Part shown: positions 1 to 9,200 of the stretch, one piece after another | Numbering within the stretch: position 1 is the first letter of the stretch | How the letters are laid out: each line of letters opens with the position of its first letter | Assembly (NCBI GenBank): GCA_030067835.1 | Contig: CP092441.1 | Location: 1,364,001-1,428,000, forward strand | Direction of reading: 5' to 3' | DNA length: 64,000 bases | Source of the DNA: Chakrabartyella piscis | GTDB taxonomy: Bacteria; Bacillota; Clostridia; Lachnospirales; Anaerotignaceae | Made by a program: the position numbers and the translations under genes | The notes under the pieces: generated by a model | The model's input: only the letters and a program-made list of their open reading frames with translations | What the model was told of the DNA's origin: nothing | Database searches by the model: none

Positions 1-2315
1 ATTTTTCAGATGCAGTATTCACTGCCAGTATGCCAATTCAAGGGGTATTGAAAATTTCCTTTGGTGTGGGATTCAAAGTCATTAGTGCAGGTCTTTTTGG
101 CATTGGTACCTATGATGGATTGTTGAATTTGGCACCAGATTTGAGTTTGGAATCTACCGTAACTGGTGAATTTGGTATTTATGGTGAATTGGGTACGTTT
201 AGAGGAGAAGCCATTCTCATTACCCTTGTTTATCCAGATGGAGTGCGTACATATTCCTTGCAAAATGGTCAATTGCTAGAAGTGGATGGAACAGATCAAA
301 AATACACTTTAATTGGTAGAGAGTATCTGTCAAAACCTTCTGTTGCAACGCTACAAAATGTGAGCAATATATCCTATATTTTGTCCAATGCTTTTTCTGG
401 ATTGTATAGTATGCCACAAGGAGATGCAATATTCTATCATATTGATGATACAACTCGTTCGACAATTAATGGTATGAATTTGACCAAAAACGGTACAGCA
501 ATTGATGATGATGGTACCGCAGATGGTTTATTTGATGTGGATGGAAATTATGTGGTTTGGGAAGACAACCGTTCTGAATTGAGCGATACAGCAGATGTAA
601 CCGCTTTCTTTGCAGATAAAGAAATTTCTTTCTATGATATGCAAACAGGAACAACATTGTCACTGACAGACAATGCATATATGGATATTGCACCTGTTGT
701 TGCAGAGTATGAAGATGTTGCAGCAGTTGCTTGGATCAGCAACACAGAACAAGATATCAGTGGTGCAACAGGCAACACTTCAATTCACTATGGATTCTAT
801 GAAAATGGCAGCATGGGAGATATACAAACCATAGGAGATTTGGGTAGTGTAGGTGCTGTTTCATTGAGCTATGGTGCAGGCGGATGTTATTTGTCCTATG
901 ATGCAGATGGTGCAATATATACAAAAGAATTGACCAACAATGGAAGTATAAAAAATATTGCTGATGAAGGATATAGTGCTGTGGGATACACAAATGATGG
1001 CATGTCTTATGTGGCATATGCAACCACCGATGCAATTGCAATTGAAACAACAAATGGTACTATAATAGGGAATATTTCTTTGGATGGTCAAGTGTGCAAT
1101 CAAATCATTCATGTACAAAATAGCACAAAACAAGCTGTTTTGTGGACACAAATCAATGCTGAAGGATATGAAGAATTGTATTGTGCATATTATTTGGATG
1201 GTTCTTGGAGATACCCATGCTGTATTCTCAGTGGAAACTATGATGTGAAAAAATTTGCTGCACAAATGGAAGAAGATGGAACTTTGGTTGTGACATACCA
1301 AGAGTTGCAAAAAAGCGAAATTGTCAATGGTTCTGTAGTGTATGGTACCTCCAATTTGGCAAAACTCACATTGGAACCCACTTTGGATTTGGCAGTATCC
1401 AACTTGGTTGAACAAGAGCAAGCATTGGACAATATGGCAGTCTTTACAGTGGATGTGAAAAATGTTGGTCAGGATATTGTAAATGGATATACCTATTCCC
1501 TTTATGAAGGAAATCCCAATTCTGGAGGAACTTTATATTCACAAAATACACATGAAACAACCCTTTATCCTGGTGCTGAAAAAACATTAACTTGTGTATA
1601 TGCACCAACTACAACAACTGGTAACCAAGTATATGTAGTGGTTTCTCCTTCTGAAGGAACGGATGCTACATCGGAGGATAATACAGTGATTTTCGATGCA
1701 ACAGAAGGACATATTACATTTGGTTCTGTGTATTTTGAAGACAATGTGGATAGTTACCGCTTGGAAGCTGCCTATACAAATGATGGTTTGATAGACTTGG
1801 AAAATGCTATGTTTACTGTCACTTTGGGAGAAACAGAAGTGTATAGCCAAGATGTGGGTACCATTTCCTATGGTGCAACAGGTACATTCCAATATTTGTT
1901 GCCTAAAAATGATGTGAATTCCAATTCTCAAATTTACACAGTTACTTTTAGTTCAGGTGATACAGTTGCAACAGACTTTGCTGTATTGAATGTGTCAGAT
2001 GCACAGATTTCTGGAAATATATCTGATGCTGCAATTGTTTCCAAAGAGTTGATAGATGGAATACTCACAGTTACAGTGGAACATCTGCTACCAGAAAGTC
2101 AATATACAGGTGTATTGGCAGTATATGGTCAAGATGGAAAAATGTTGGATGCAGCAGTACAAAATATTGTGGCTTACCAAGACAGTAGTGTGTATGAAGT
2201 GCCATGGAATTCGTCATGGGAGGAAACGGCGTATCAGTTGCAATGGCATGTTTGTGATACTGCCAGTGGGTATCAACCTGTAATGCAACAAGTCACCGCT
2301 GAATTTATAAATTAG
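1..2315 (+). CDS. Large secreted/surface protein, C-terminal part (5' truncated by window edge)
   Basis: The frame is open from base 3 and has no stop before 2315, so the start lies outside the window; at least 771 residues are visible. The first half has repeated short motifs with a central Trp (VVWED, VAWIS, VLWTQ), each after a DG-rich turn, which looks like a beta-propeller or similar all-beta fold. From about 1380 to 1690 the product resembles a CARDB-type adhesion module (start LDLAVSNL, then VDVKNVGQD), and a second similar beta-sandwich follows to about 1990. The composition is rich in Gly, Thr, Asn and Tyr and very poor in Lys/Arg, as expected of an exported Gram-positive surface protein. 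No LPXTG sorting signal or C-terminal membrane helix is present, so anchoring must be by another means or via the unseen N-terminal part. An intrinsic terminator follows directly. The specific function is unknown. Confidence 0.8.
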   Translation, partial: FSDAVFTASMPIQGVLKISFGVGFKVISAGLFGIGTYDGLLNLAPDLSLESTVTGEFGIYGELGTFRGEAILITLVYPDGVRTYSLQNGQLLEVDGTDQKYTLIGREYLSKPSVATLQNVSNISYILSNAFSGLYSMPQGDAIFYHIDDTTRSTINGMNLTKNGTAIDDDGTADGLFDVDGNYVVWEDNRSELSDTADVTAFFADKEISFYDMQTGTTLSLTDNAYMDIAPVVAEYEDVAAVAWISNTEQDISGATGNTSIHYGFYENGSMGDIQTIGDLGSVGAVSLSYGAGGCYLSYDADGAIYTKELTNNGSIKNIADEGYSAVGYTNDGMSYVAYATTDAIAIETTNGTIIGNISLDGQVCNQIIHVQNSTKQAVLWTQINAEGYEELYCAYYLDGSWRYPCCILSGNYDVKKFAAQMEEDGTLVVTYQELQKSEIVNGSVVYGTSNLAKLTLEPTLDLAVSNLVEQEQALDNMAVFTVDVKNVGQDIVNGYTYSLYEGNPNSGGTLYSQNTHETTLYPGAEKTLTCVYAPTTTTGNQVYVVVSPSEGTDATSEDNTVIFDATEGHITFGSVYFEDNVDSYRLEAAYTNDGLIDLENAMFTVTLGETEVYSQDVGTISYGATGTFQYLLPKNDVNSNSQIYTVTFSSGDTVATDFAVLNVSDAQISGNISDAAIVSKELIDGILTVTVEHLLPESQYTGVLAVYGQDGKMLDAAVQNIVAYQDSSVYEVPWNSSWEETAYQLQWHVCDTASGYQPVMQQVTAEFIN

Positions 2316-2344
2316 AGTTGCAAAACTTCATAGAAATGTATTTG

Positions 2345-2377
2345 AACCCATGTTGCCTGTTTGGTGACATGGGTTTT
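2345..2377 (+). terminator. Intrinsic terminator of the left-edge surface protein gene
   Basis: A 9-bp perfect stem (AACCCATGT paired with ACATGGGTT) surrounds a 13-base loop and runs into TTTT, 30 bases after the stop codon. Confidence 0.75.
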
Positions 2378-2431
2378 GTATATTCATATAGATAATGATA
2401 AACTAAGCATCTCAATTTAGAGTATAGAATC

Positions 2432-2473
2432 AAAAAGACCACATAACACATTTTACGAGTGATATATGGTCTT
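2432..2473 (-). terminator. Intrinsic terminator of the folC/TPR operon
   Basis: Read on the minus strand, AAGACCA pairs with TGGTCTT and is followed by a T-run. It lies just past the stop of the minus-strand TPR gene. Confidence 0.65.
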
Positions 2474-2490
2474 AATATTTATCTTTTTAT

Positions 2491-3903
2491 TTATTCCACT
2501 GCTGGTAGGTTTCCAATTGCATTTTCTGCATTTGCCAATTGGTTGGAATCTGGATATCCAGAAATGATTTTTTGATAATATTCTCGAGCACTATCTATAT
2601 AACCATTGGATTCATCAATTTTTCCGAGATAATAGTAGGTATCATCAATGAAATTATCATTTTCTGCATATTTGAGAGATGCTTCCAAATTCAATTGTGC
2701 ATCATCATAATTGTTGTTCAAAAAGTCGCTTTTTCCTTGTGTGTATAAGGATTCTGCTGCTTTTGGATAGGCAGTTACTTTCACAGAATTGTATTTTGCC
2801 AAATCTTCTTCACCAAAACCAAAGGTGTCAATTTTATCCAATGTGGTGACACAAGCTTCATAATCTTCATCAGAAAGTTGAGATACAGCAGTTTGCAAAA
2901 GTTCCATATTGGCTTGTTTGGTTTCTTCGCTTCTAAGCAATTTGTTTTCATCTTCCAAAGCAGAAGCAGTAGCACGCAATTCCAAAACTTCCTCTGGTGT
3001 CATATTGGTTTCACCAGAATAGATATCCACCTGTGACTGTAGTTCTGCAATCAAATTATCCTTGGATTCGTTGTTGGCAGGTACAATCAAAACCATTAAA
3101 ACAATAACAGAAATCACCACACCAAGTGCAAAAGCAATGATATCACGTTTTGCCAAAAGACCACTTGTTTTTTCTTTTCTACGATATTTTGGTATGGTAG
3201 GAGAACCATCTGTTTTTTTATTGGAAATGATGGTGGAGTTTTCTTTTACAGGTCTTGAACGTTCTACACGTCTATTGGAATTTGATGCATAGGTTGGCAA
3301 ACCAATGTATTTTGCATAACGCAAAGCAGTAGGGTTGTAGGCATCTTTTTTCAATACAAGATCAATGAAATGTTGTGCTCTTTGTACGTTGTTATCTTCA
3401 ATGCAACAAAGAATCATCAAATTGTATGCATCCACCAAATCTGGGTTGATATCCAAAGACTTTTTCAATTGGATAATCGCCAAATCATCGCTACCATGTT
3501 TCAAATAATAAAGTGCTTGGTTGTAGAGTACAATGGCATCGTTATATTTTTCCATTTCTCTACCATTTTTCTTCAAATAGCTCATGTATCCTGTGGCAGG
3601 ATTACCCTCTTTGACCACAGAAGAACTGAAAATCCAATGAACCAAAGCATTTGCCATTTTACCCATTTCTGCGTATAGCAAACCCAAAAGATTACGTGCT
3701 TGGATATTGTTTTTATCAAATGTGATACTTTGTTCCAAGTCCTCAATGGCACCAGACAAATCCATTTGATATGCTTTTTCCAATGCTTGGTTGTACAAAC
3801 GAATGGAAAGATTACGTGTTTTTTTAAAAATAAAGGTGTCTATATTGCAATCAGGGCAAATAAACCCTTCTTGGAAGATAGAACCACAATTTGGACATTT
3901 CAT
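2491..3903 (-). CDS. Zinc-ribbon and TPR protein with a single membrane helix
   Basis: 470 residues from the ATG at 3903, chosen because AAGGAGGA lies seven bases upstream; a longer in-frame reading lacks a ribosome site. Residues 3-19 form a zinc ribbon (CPNC...CPDC). About 30-200 are tetratricopeptide-like helical pairs (NQALEKAYQMDLSGAIEDL, then NPDLVDAYNLM). A basic linker (about 205-253) leads into one hydrophobic helix at about 254-275. The remainder is a predicted extracytoplasmic coiled coil (about 280-330) followed by more TPR-like helices to the C-terminus. The zinc ribbon and first TPR block therefore face the cytoplasm and the second TPR block faces outward, suggesting a scaffold that senses or links across the membrane. 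It is the last gene of an operon with folC and a 54-residue ORF; the stop of that ORF lies 2 bases before this start codon. Its specific role is unknown. Confidence 0.8.
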   Translation of the reverse strand: MKCPNCGSIFQEGFICPDCNIDTFIFKKTRNLSIRLYNQALEKAYQMDLSGAIEDLEQSITFDKNNIQARNLLGLLYAEMGKMANALVHWIFSSSVVKEGNPATGYMSYLKKNGREMEKYNDAIVLYNQALYYLKHGSDDLAIIQLKKSLDINPDLVDAYNLMILCCIEDNNVQRAQHFIDLVLKKDAYNPTALRYAKYIGLPTYASNSNRRVERSRPVKENSTIISNKKTDGSPTIPKYRRKEKTSGLLAKRDIIAFALGVVISVIVLMVLIVPANNESKDNLIAELQSQVDIYSGETNMTPEEVLELRATASALEDENKLLRSEETKQANMELLQTAVSQLSDEDYEACVTTLDKIDTFGFGEEDLAKYNSVKVTAYPKAAESLYTQGKSDFLNNNYDDAQLNLEASLKYAENDNFIDDTYYYLGKIDESNGYIDSAREYYQKIISGYPDSNQLANAENAIGNLPAVE

Positions 3904-3904
3904 A

Positions 3905-4069
3905 TTAGTCCTCCTTTGCATCCATTTCCAAGGGGTTGCCACTGTTTTTTGCAATATGATCTAAAATATCTACCAAATCCTTAAGCTGTGAAGATTGTAG
4001 AGAGTGTTCGATTTCATCCAATTCAAGCAAAGGTTGGTATCTGGAAAGTTCGTCTTTGAAATTAAACAT
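3905..4069 (-). CDS. Small acidic hypothetical protein (54 residues)
   Basis: The ATG at 4069 is preceded by GAGGAGGT with good spacing, the start overlaps the last 8 bases of folC, and the stop is 2 bases before the next start, so translation is probably coupled. The product is helical and acidic (MFNFKDELSRY..., then LDEIEHSLQSSQLKDLVDILDHIAK), has no cysteine, signal peptide or membrane segment, and matches no family I recognise. Tight packing between two real genes and the strong ribosome site argue that it is translated. It might be a cytosolic partner of the TPR protein encoded just downstream, but that is inference. Confidence 0.6.
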   Translation of the reverse strand: MFNFKDELSRYQPLLELDEIEHSLQSSQLKDLVDILDHIAKNSGNPLEMDAKED

Positions 4070-5378
4070 GGGAAGTACCTCCTCTGTTAGTCGATAATAT
4101 ATATTTACGAATATCTCCAATCAAATATAAAGAACCACAACATAAAATAACGTCATCCTTTGGTGTGATGGAGATGGCTTTGTCTATAGCGTTTTCAATG
4201 ATTTCTTCTAAAAACATAGGTATTTCAAACTTTTGTGCTACTTCTGCCAAGGAACCAACAGCCAATTTACGGTGACTATGTGGCTCTGTCAAAATGACAC
4301 GACTTGCATAGGGCAAAATAGAATTTGCCATATCTTCATATTCCTTATCACCTAAAACACCAAGAACCAAGGTGATTTGTTTGTCGGTGAAATAGGTGGC
4401 AATGCATTCAGACAAACGATAGATGCCATCACGATTGTGGGCACCATCAATCAACAAAAGTGGCTCTTGTCCAATTATTTCTAGGCGACCAGCCCATTTG
4501 GTTTTTGCCAGACCAGAAATCACATGTTCTTGTGTAATGCATAAACCTTTTTCTTGCAAAACAAAACATGTTTCCAAAACAGCAATACAGTTTTGTACTT
4601 GGTGTTTGCCCAAAAGGGACAATGTAATTTGTTTATAAGCAAAATCCTTGGTATGCACAGAAAAACAAGTGCCCTCCAATGTTTCTGAATGGATGATAAC
4701 AGTAGGTTCTTCCACCATATGAAAAGGTGCATCCAATAAAATTGCAGTATTCTGTACTATATTATATACCAATTCCTCTTGTGAATACAAGACCACAGGA
4801 CAATTTTTCTTAATGATTCCTGCTTTTTCTTTTGCAATTTCACCTAGAGTATTTCCTAGGAAATCTGTATGGTCAATGCTAATGGACATAATTAAGGAAA
4901 TCAGTGGTGTTTCTACAATGTTTGTTGCATCAAATCTACCACCAAGTCCCACTTCCAAAATAAGAACATCCACTTGTTTTTTTGCAAAATATAAAAAAGC
5001 AGCAACTGTCACCACTTCAAAAAGAGTGGGCAAATCCAAATTTTCTGCTTTCATTTCTTCCCAATGTGTGCGTACTTCGGTTATGATTTCAGAAAAGTCA
5101 TCATCTGTAATTTCTACGCCATCGATGACAAAACGTTCGTTGTAACGTTCCAAATGTGGTGAAGTATAAGCACCAGTTTTGTAGCCTGCTTCTTGCAAAA
5201 TGGAAGAAAGCATTGCAGTGGCAGAACCTTTTCCATTGGTTCCAGCAACATGGGTGATGGAAAGAGAATTCTGTGGGTTGCCCATACGTTTCAAAAGTTC
5301 TGCAACACGTTCCAAACCAGGACAAGAGGCAAAACCGATTTCTGTTTCCAAAAATTGTATACTTTCAATGTAATTCAT
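4062..5378 (-). CDS. folC: Folylpolyglutamate synthase / dihydrofolate synthase
   Basis: 438 residues, normal for FolC. The enzyme adds glutamate to folates using ATP (and in many bacteria also makes dihydrofolate from dihydropteroate) in the cytosol. The Mur-ligase-type P-loop is clear (THVAGTNGKGSATAM), as are the following TGAYTSPHLERYNERF block and the LILEVGLGGRFDATNIV segment, with SIDHTDFLG downstream. The central domain ends with LLIDGAHNRDG and the C-terminal domain contains LVLGVLGDKEYEDM. The ATG at 5378 (MNYIESIQF) follows AGGAG; an in-frame extension to 5459 has no ribosome site. It is the first gene of a minus-strand operon with a 54-residue ORF (8-base overlap) and the zinc-ribbon TPR gene. 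Confidence 0.95.
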   Translation of the reverse strand: MNYIESIQFLETEIGFASCPGLERVAELLKRMGNPQNSLSITHVAGTNGKGSATAMLSSILQEAGYKTGAYTSPHLERYNERFVIDGVEITDDDFSEIITEVRTHWEEMKAENLDLPTLFEVVTVAAFLYFAKKQVDVLILEVGLGGRFDATNIVETPLISLIMSISIDHTDFLGNTLGEIAKEKAGIIKKNCPVVLYSQEELVYNIVQNTAILLDAPFHMVEEPTVIIHSETLEGTCFSVHTKDFAYKQITLSLLGKHQVQNCIAVLETCFVLQEKGLCITQEHVISGLAKTKWAGRLEIIGQEPLLLIDGAHNRDGIYRLSECIATYFTDKQITLVLGVLGDKEYEDMANSILPYASRVILTEPHSHRKLAVGSLAEVAQKFEIPMFLEEIIENAIDKAISITPKDDVILCCGSLYLIGDIRKYILSTNRGGTSHV

Positions 5379-5498
5379 ATATATTCTCCTATTGATATAG
5401 AAAGGTGATTTTTGTATGTGTATTCTAAGGGGTTTTTCTAATATATATCTCCTAATCAAGATAACAAGACCTAATAAGTATAAACATTTCTGAATTAC

Positions 5499-5554
5499 GT
5501 AGGGAATGCATTGTATGCATTCCGCTTTCGATACGCATACAATGCGTACCCTAC
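5499..5554. repeat. Paired palindromic repeat (REPIN-like) between folC and mltG
   Basis: A GTAGGG-headed palindrome on the plus strand (5499-5525) faces a second one ending in CCCTAC (5532-5554), separated by about six bases. Each arm contains the core GCATTGTATGC and the whole can fold on itself. It belongs to the dispersed GTAGGG family described in the findings. The rest of 5379-5743 holds only the mltG promoter. Confidence 0.75.
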
Positions 5555-5682
5555 AAAATATATAGCACCTTTAATCTTTAATTAGGATATATGTATTATT
5601 GTATCGCAAAATCAGAAAATCTGCAATATTCTTAAGAAAAGCGAAATAAACACAAGAAATTTCATACTATTTGAAAATAAGG

Positions 5683-5711
5683 TTGTGTAGAAAGAAATAA
5701 AATTGTATAAT
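5683..5711 (+). promoter_or_regulatory. Probable sigma-A promoter of mltG
   Basis: TTGTGT and TATAAT are separated by 17 bases. The ribosome site TAGGAGG and the mltG ATG follow about 30 bases downstream. Confidence 0.55.
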
Positions 5712-5743
5712 ATAAGGGATTATGTAGATTTAGGAGGTAAATC

Positions 5744-7198
5744 ATGGACGAGCAAAGAAAATCATCAAGTGATTTGAGTAGCATCAAAAGAGAACCACGT
5801 GGTGAATATGGACATACAAGAGAAGAACGGTCTACACCAAGACAAGAATATACAAGAGAAGAGTACTCTACACCAAGACAGGAATATAGACGAGAAGAGT
5901 ACTCTACACCAAGACAAGAGTATAGACGAGAAGAATATTCTGCACCAAGACAAGAGTATGCAGAAGAGATTAGAAGTGTACGTGCTCCAAGAGCAGAGGG
6001 ACAATATGTGCCAAGACGTTCTGTTGCAAGAGATGTAGCACATGCAAAACCACAACCAGTGCAACATATGGAATATGATGCATATGAAGAGGAAGAATTT
6101 GAGCCACAAACTGACAAAAAGGGCCGATTTGGCAAAGGTAAAAAACGCAAACCTTTGAATCCACATTTGAGACGTTTCCGTTTCTTTATCATTTTAGTGG
6201 TACTTTCTTTGATTGCTTGCTATGCATCTTTCATTACCATGTCTGAATTTATGCAAGATTCTGGTAAAGAAACTGTTTTGACTGGTATTGAAGTGGAAAT
6301 TGTCATTCCAGAAGGTGCATCTACCATTGCAATTGCAGAAATTTTGAAAGAAAATCAATTGATTAACGATACTTGGATATTCCGTATCAAGAGTCGTATT
6401 GATGGATATGATGGTACATTCAAACAAGGTACATACCATATTGATACTGGTCTTACTTCAGAAGAAATTATGGAAATGTTGCAAAATGGTGTGGTATACG
6501 ATGGCGATGTGAAATTCACAATTCCAGAAGGATACAATACATTGCAAATTGCAGAAAAATTGGAATCTGAAGGTATTTGTACCACAGAAGAATTCATTGC
6601 TGCTGCCAACGAAGATGTATATGATTATGATTTCTTGGAAGGTTTGCCAGATCGTGACTATCGCTTAGAAGGATATCTATTCCCGAACACCTACTACATC
6701 ACAGATGATGCAACTGCTTATGATGTGGTAACAGTGATGTTGGATGGATTTGATGCAATGTACAACGAAGCATATCGTGAACTTGTGGCACAAGGGGAAT
6801 ATACCTTGGATGAATATGTGACAATGGCATCTATCATTGAAAAAGAAATTGCAGTGGCAGATGAACGTGCAATTGCTTCTGGTGTTATTCGCAATCGTTT
6901 GGAATCTGGAATGCCTTTGCAAATGGATGCAACAGTATTGTATGCAATGGGTATCATCAAAGAAGATGTAACCTATACAGATTTGGAAGTGGATTCCCCA
7001 TACAATACATACAAAGTGACAGGGCTTCCAATTGGACCAATTTCCAATCCAGGTGCAAGCTCCTTTGAAGCGGCATTGTATCCAGAAGACCACAACTATA
7101 TTTACTATGTAGTGGAAGCAAAAGGTCAAAGCAACCACTTGTACTTCGAAAATTATGACGATTTCTTAGTTGCGAAAAACAATTACCAAAACAGCTAA
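5744..7198 (+). CDS. mltG: Endolytic murein transglycosylase MltG (YceG-like)
   Basis: 484 residues, longer than typical because of an added cytoplasmic tail. MltG cleaves nascent peptidoglycan strands at the outer face of the membrane and is thought to set glycan chain length. The transmembrane helix is at about 145-165 (RFFIILVVLSLIACYASF). The catalytic domain has IPEGYNTLQIAEKLE and the signature TMASIIEKE with the probable catalytic Glu at 366, then GVIRNRLESGMPLQMDATVLYA and the C-terminal ISNPGASSFEAALYPEDHNYIYYV. Residues 20-75 consist of about five imperfect 11-residue repeats of the type REEYSTPRQEY, charged and disordered, on the cytoplasmic side. The ATG at 5744 follows TAGGAGG. 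trmR begins 18 bases downstream, an order also known in Bacillus subtilis (yrrL-yrrM-yrrO). Confidence 0.93.
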   Translation: MDEQRKSSSDLSSIKREPRGEYGHTREERSTPRQEYTREEYSTPRQEYRREEYSTPRQEYRREEYSAPRQEYAEEIRSVRAPRAEGQYVPRRSVARDVAHAKPQPVQHMEYDAYEEEEFEPQTDKKGRFGKGKKRKPLNPHLRRFRFFIILVVLSLIACYASFITMSEFMQDSGKETVLTGIEVEIVIPEGASTIAIAEILKENQLINDTWIFRIKSRIDGYDGTFKQGTYHIDTGLTSEEIMEMLQNGVVYDGDVKFTIPEGYNTLQIAEKLESEGICTTEEFIAAANEDVYDYDFLEGLPDRDYRLEGYLFPNTYYITDDATAYDVVTVMLDGFDAMYNEAYRELVAQGEYTLDEYVTMASIIEKEIAVADERAIASGVIRNRLESGMPLQMDATVLYAMGIIKEDVTYTDLEVDSPYNTYKVTGLPIGPISNPGASSFEAALYPEDHNYIYYVVEAKGQSNHLYFENYDDFLVAKNNYQNS

Positions 7199-7216
7199 GA
7201 GACTAGGAGATAGATT

Positions 7217-7921
7217 ATGAATTATGTAACAGATGATACCATGAACACCTTTTTACGTACCATTCAACCAATGTACGATGGTGTTTTGGGTGAAATTCAA
7301 AAAGAAGCCATTGCAGCAGATGTGCCAATTGTACCCCATGAGGTGGCAAGATTTCTTTCAGTGTTGCTGTCCATGAAAAAACCAAAACGAATTTTGGAAA
7401 TTGGTACAGCAGTTGCATTTTCTTCCAGTTTGATGTCACAGTATTTGCAAGAAGATGGTTGTATTCATACCATTGATCGCTTTGAAGTGATGCTCAAAGA
7501 TGCAAGAAAAAATATAGCACGCATGGGTTTGGAAGATACCATAACCATTTTGGAAGGGGATGCAGCAGATATTTTGCCAACCCTTAAAGAACCATATGAT
7601 GTGATTTTTATGGATGCAGCAAAGGGGCAATATAGCAATTTCTTGCCACATTGCTTGCGTCTGTTGCCAGTTGGTGGATTGCTCATTGTGGATGATGTAT
7701 TACAAGGTGGAACCATTGCGCAAACAAGGTTCAGTGTGCCAAGACGTCAAAGAACCATTCACAAACGATTGGGAACTTTTCTATGGGATATTTCCCATCA
7801 CGAAGCATTGGAAACCAGTATCATTCCCATTGGTGATGGTGTGGCTTTGTGTTACAAAATAAAAGAAACAGCAATGGAAGTGGAAGTTGAAGGAGTAGAA
7901 CAAAATGAAGAAGATCAATAA
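7217..7921 (+). CDS. trmR: SAM-dependent O-methyltransferase, probably tRNA 5-hydroxyuridine methyltransferase TrmR
   Basis: 234 residues of the class I methyltransferase fold, family 3 O-methyltransferase. The SAM-binding glycine motif is RILEIGTAVAFSSSLM, the acidic ribose-binding turn follows in IHTIDRFEVML, and the post-I motif DVIFMDAAKGQY is typical. In Bacillus subtilis the homologue YrrM (TrmR) methylates 5-hydroxyuridine at tRNA position 34 to 5-methoxyuridine. The downstream overlapping gene encodes a U32-family protein of the type that makes the hydroxyuridine precursor, so the pair would act in sequence. The C-terminus ends with an acidic tail. The ATG follows AGGAG at short distance from mltG. 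Confidence 0.85.
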   Translation: MNYVTDDTMNTFLRTIQPMYDGVLGEIQKEAIAADVPIVPHEVARFLSVLLSMKKPKRILEIGTAVAFSSSLMSQYLQEDGCIHTIDRFEVMLKDARKNIARMGLEDTITILEGDAADILPTLKEPYDVIFMDAAKGQYSNFLPHCLRLLPVGGLLIVDDVLQGGTIAQTRFSVPRRQRTIHKRLGTFLWDISHHEALETSIIPIGDGVALCYKIKETAMEVEVEGVEQNEEDQ

Positions 7922-9158
7922 ACCAGAACTCCTTGCACCAGCAGGTGATTTGGAAAAACTGAAAATAGCTGTGCTCTATGGTGCAGATGCTGTGTATATT
8001 GGTGGAGAAGAGTTTGGTTTGCGTGCCAAAGCAAAAAACTTTGATATCGATACCATGGCAGAAGGTGTGAAATTTGCACATGAACATGGTGTAAAGGTAT
8101 ATGTAACAGCCAATATTTTCGCACATAACCAAGATTTTGATGGTATGGCTGAATATTTCAAAGATGTGGAACGAATTGGAGTGGATGCTCTCATTATTTC
8201 AGACTTGGGTGTGTTCTCAGTTGCTAGAGAAGTGGTACCCAATATGGAAGTGCATGTTTCCACACAAGCAAACAACACCAACTATCGCAGTGCCAATATG
8301 TGGTATGAATTGGGTGCTAGACGTGTGGTGGTTGCAAGGGAATTGTCCTTCACAGAAATCAAAGAGGTACGCAATCAAATTCCAGAAGATATGGAAATTG
8401 AAGCCTTTGTACATGGTGCAATGTGCATTTCCTATTCTGGTAGATGTTTGCTCAGCAACTATTTGACTGGTCGTGACGCCAACAAAGGTGCCTGTGCACA
8501 TCCTTGTAGATGGAAATATCATCTTGTGGAAGAAAATAGACCTGGTGAATATATGCAAGTGGAAGAAAATGAACGTGGCACATATATCTACAACTCCAAA
8601 GATTTGTGTATGATTGATGCAATTCCTGATATTTTGGAATCAGGCATTGTCAGTTTGAAAATTGAAGGTAGAATCAAAACACCTTTCTATGTGGGCACTG
8701 TAGTGAAAGCATATCGTCAAGCAATTGATGATTATTTTGAAGATCCAGCGTTGTATGAAGCCAATATTCCATATTATATGGAGGAAGTTTCCAAAGCAAG
8801 TCATAGAGAATATACATCTGCATTCTACTATGGAAAACCAGATGGTGACCAACAAGTCTATACCAATAATAGCTATATCCGTGGATTTGATTTCATTGGT
8901 GTGGTGCAAGAACCATCAGATCCAGAAACAGGAATTGCACTTGTGGAACAAAGAAATAAATTCTCTGTTGGAGAAGAAATTGAAGTTATGCCAGCAAATG
9001 GAAAAAGTTTTGCAATGGTGGTGGAAGCAATGTGGGATGCAAAAACAGGTGATCCTGTAGAAGTGGCGCCACATCCACAACAAATGCTCAAAGTGAAATT
9101 TGACAAACCAGTTGCAAGTTTTGATATGATGCGAAAAGCAACAAATGAAGAAGCGTAA
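7905..9158 (+). CDS. trhP: Peptidase U32-family protein, probable tRNA uridine hydroxylation enzyme TrhP
   Basis: 417 residues. The N-terminus PELLAPAGDLEKLKIAVLYGADAVYIGG is the U32 signature, followed by VHVSTQANNTNYRSANMWYELGARRVVVARELS and the cysteine-bearing block EAFVHGAMCISYSGRCLLSNYLTGRDANKGACAHPCRW; these four Cys are the usual iron-sulfur ligand set. In Escherichia coli and Bacillus, U32 proteins of this branch hydroxylate tRNA U34 using prephenate rather than acting as peptidases. The gene overlaps trmR by 17 bases and has its ribosome site (GAAGGAG) inside trmR, so the two are translationally coupled. Bacillus often has two such genes (yrrN and yrrO); only the YrrO-like one is here. 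Confidence 0.85.
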   Translation: MKKINKPELLAPAGDLEKLKIAVLYGADAVYIGGEEFGLRAKAKNFDIDTMAEGVKFAHEHGVKVYVTANIFAHNQDFDGMAEYFKDVERIGVDALIISDLGVFSVAREVVPNMEVHVSTQANNTNYRSANMWYELGARRVVVARELSFTEIKEVRNQIPEDMEIEAFVHGAMCISYSGRCLLSNYLTGRDANKGACAHPCRWKYHLVEENRPGEYMQVEENERGTYIYNSKDLCMIDAIPDILESGIVSLKIEGRIKTPFYVGTVVKAYRQAIDDYFEDPALYEANIPYYMEEVSKASHREYTSAFYYGKPDGDQQVYTNNSYIRGFDFIGVVQEPSDPETGIALVEQRNKFSVGEEIEVMPANGKSFAMVVEAMWDAKTGDPVEVAPHPQQMLKVKFDKPVASFDMMRKATNEEA

Positions 9159-9200
9159 GGGATTGTAGAGGGAATTAGAGAAAAGGATAAGGGTTAAATT

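Noticed and set aside
5379..5459. N-terminal extension of folC
   Set aside because: The extension lacks a ribosome site and does not match FolC; MNYIESIQF at 5378 is a normal start.
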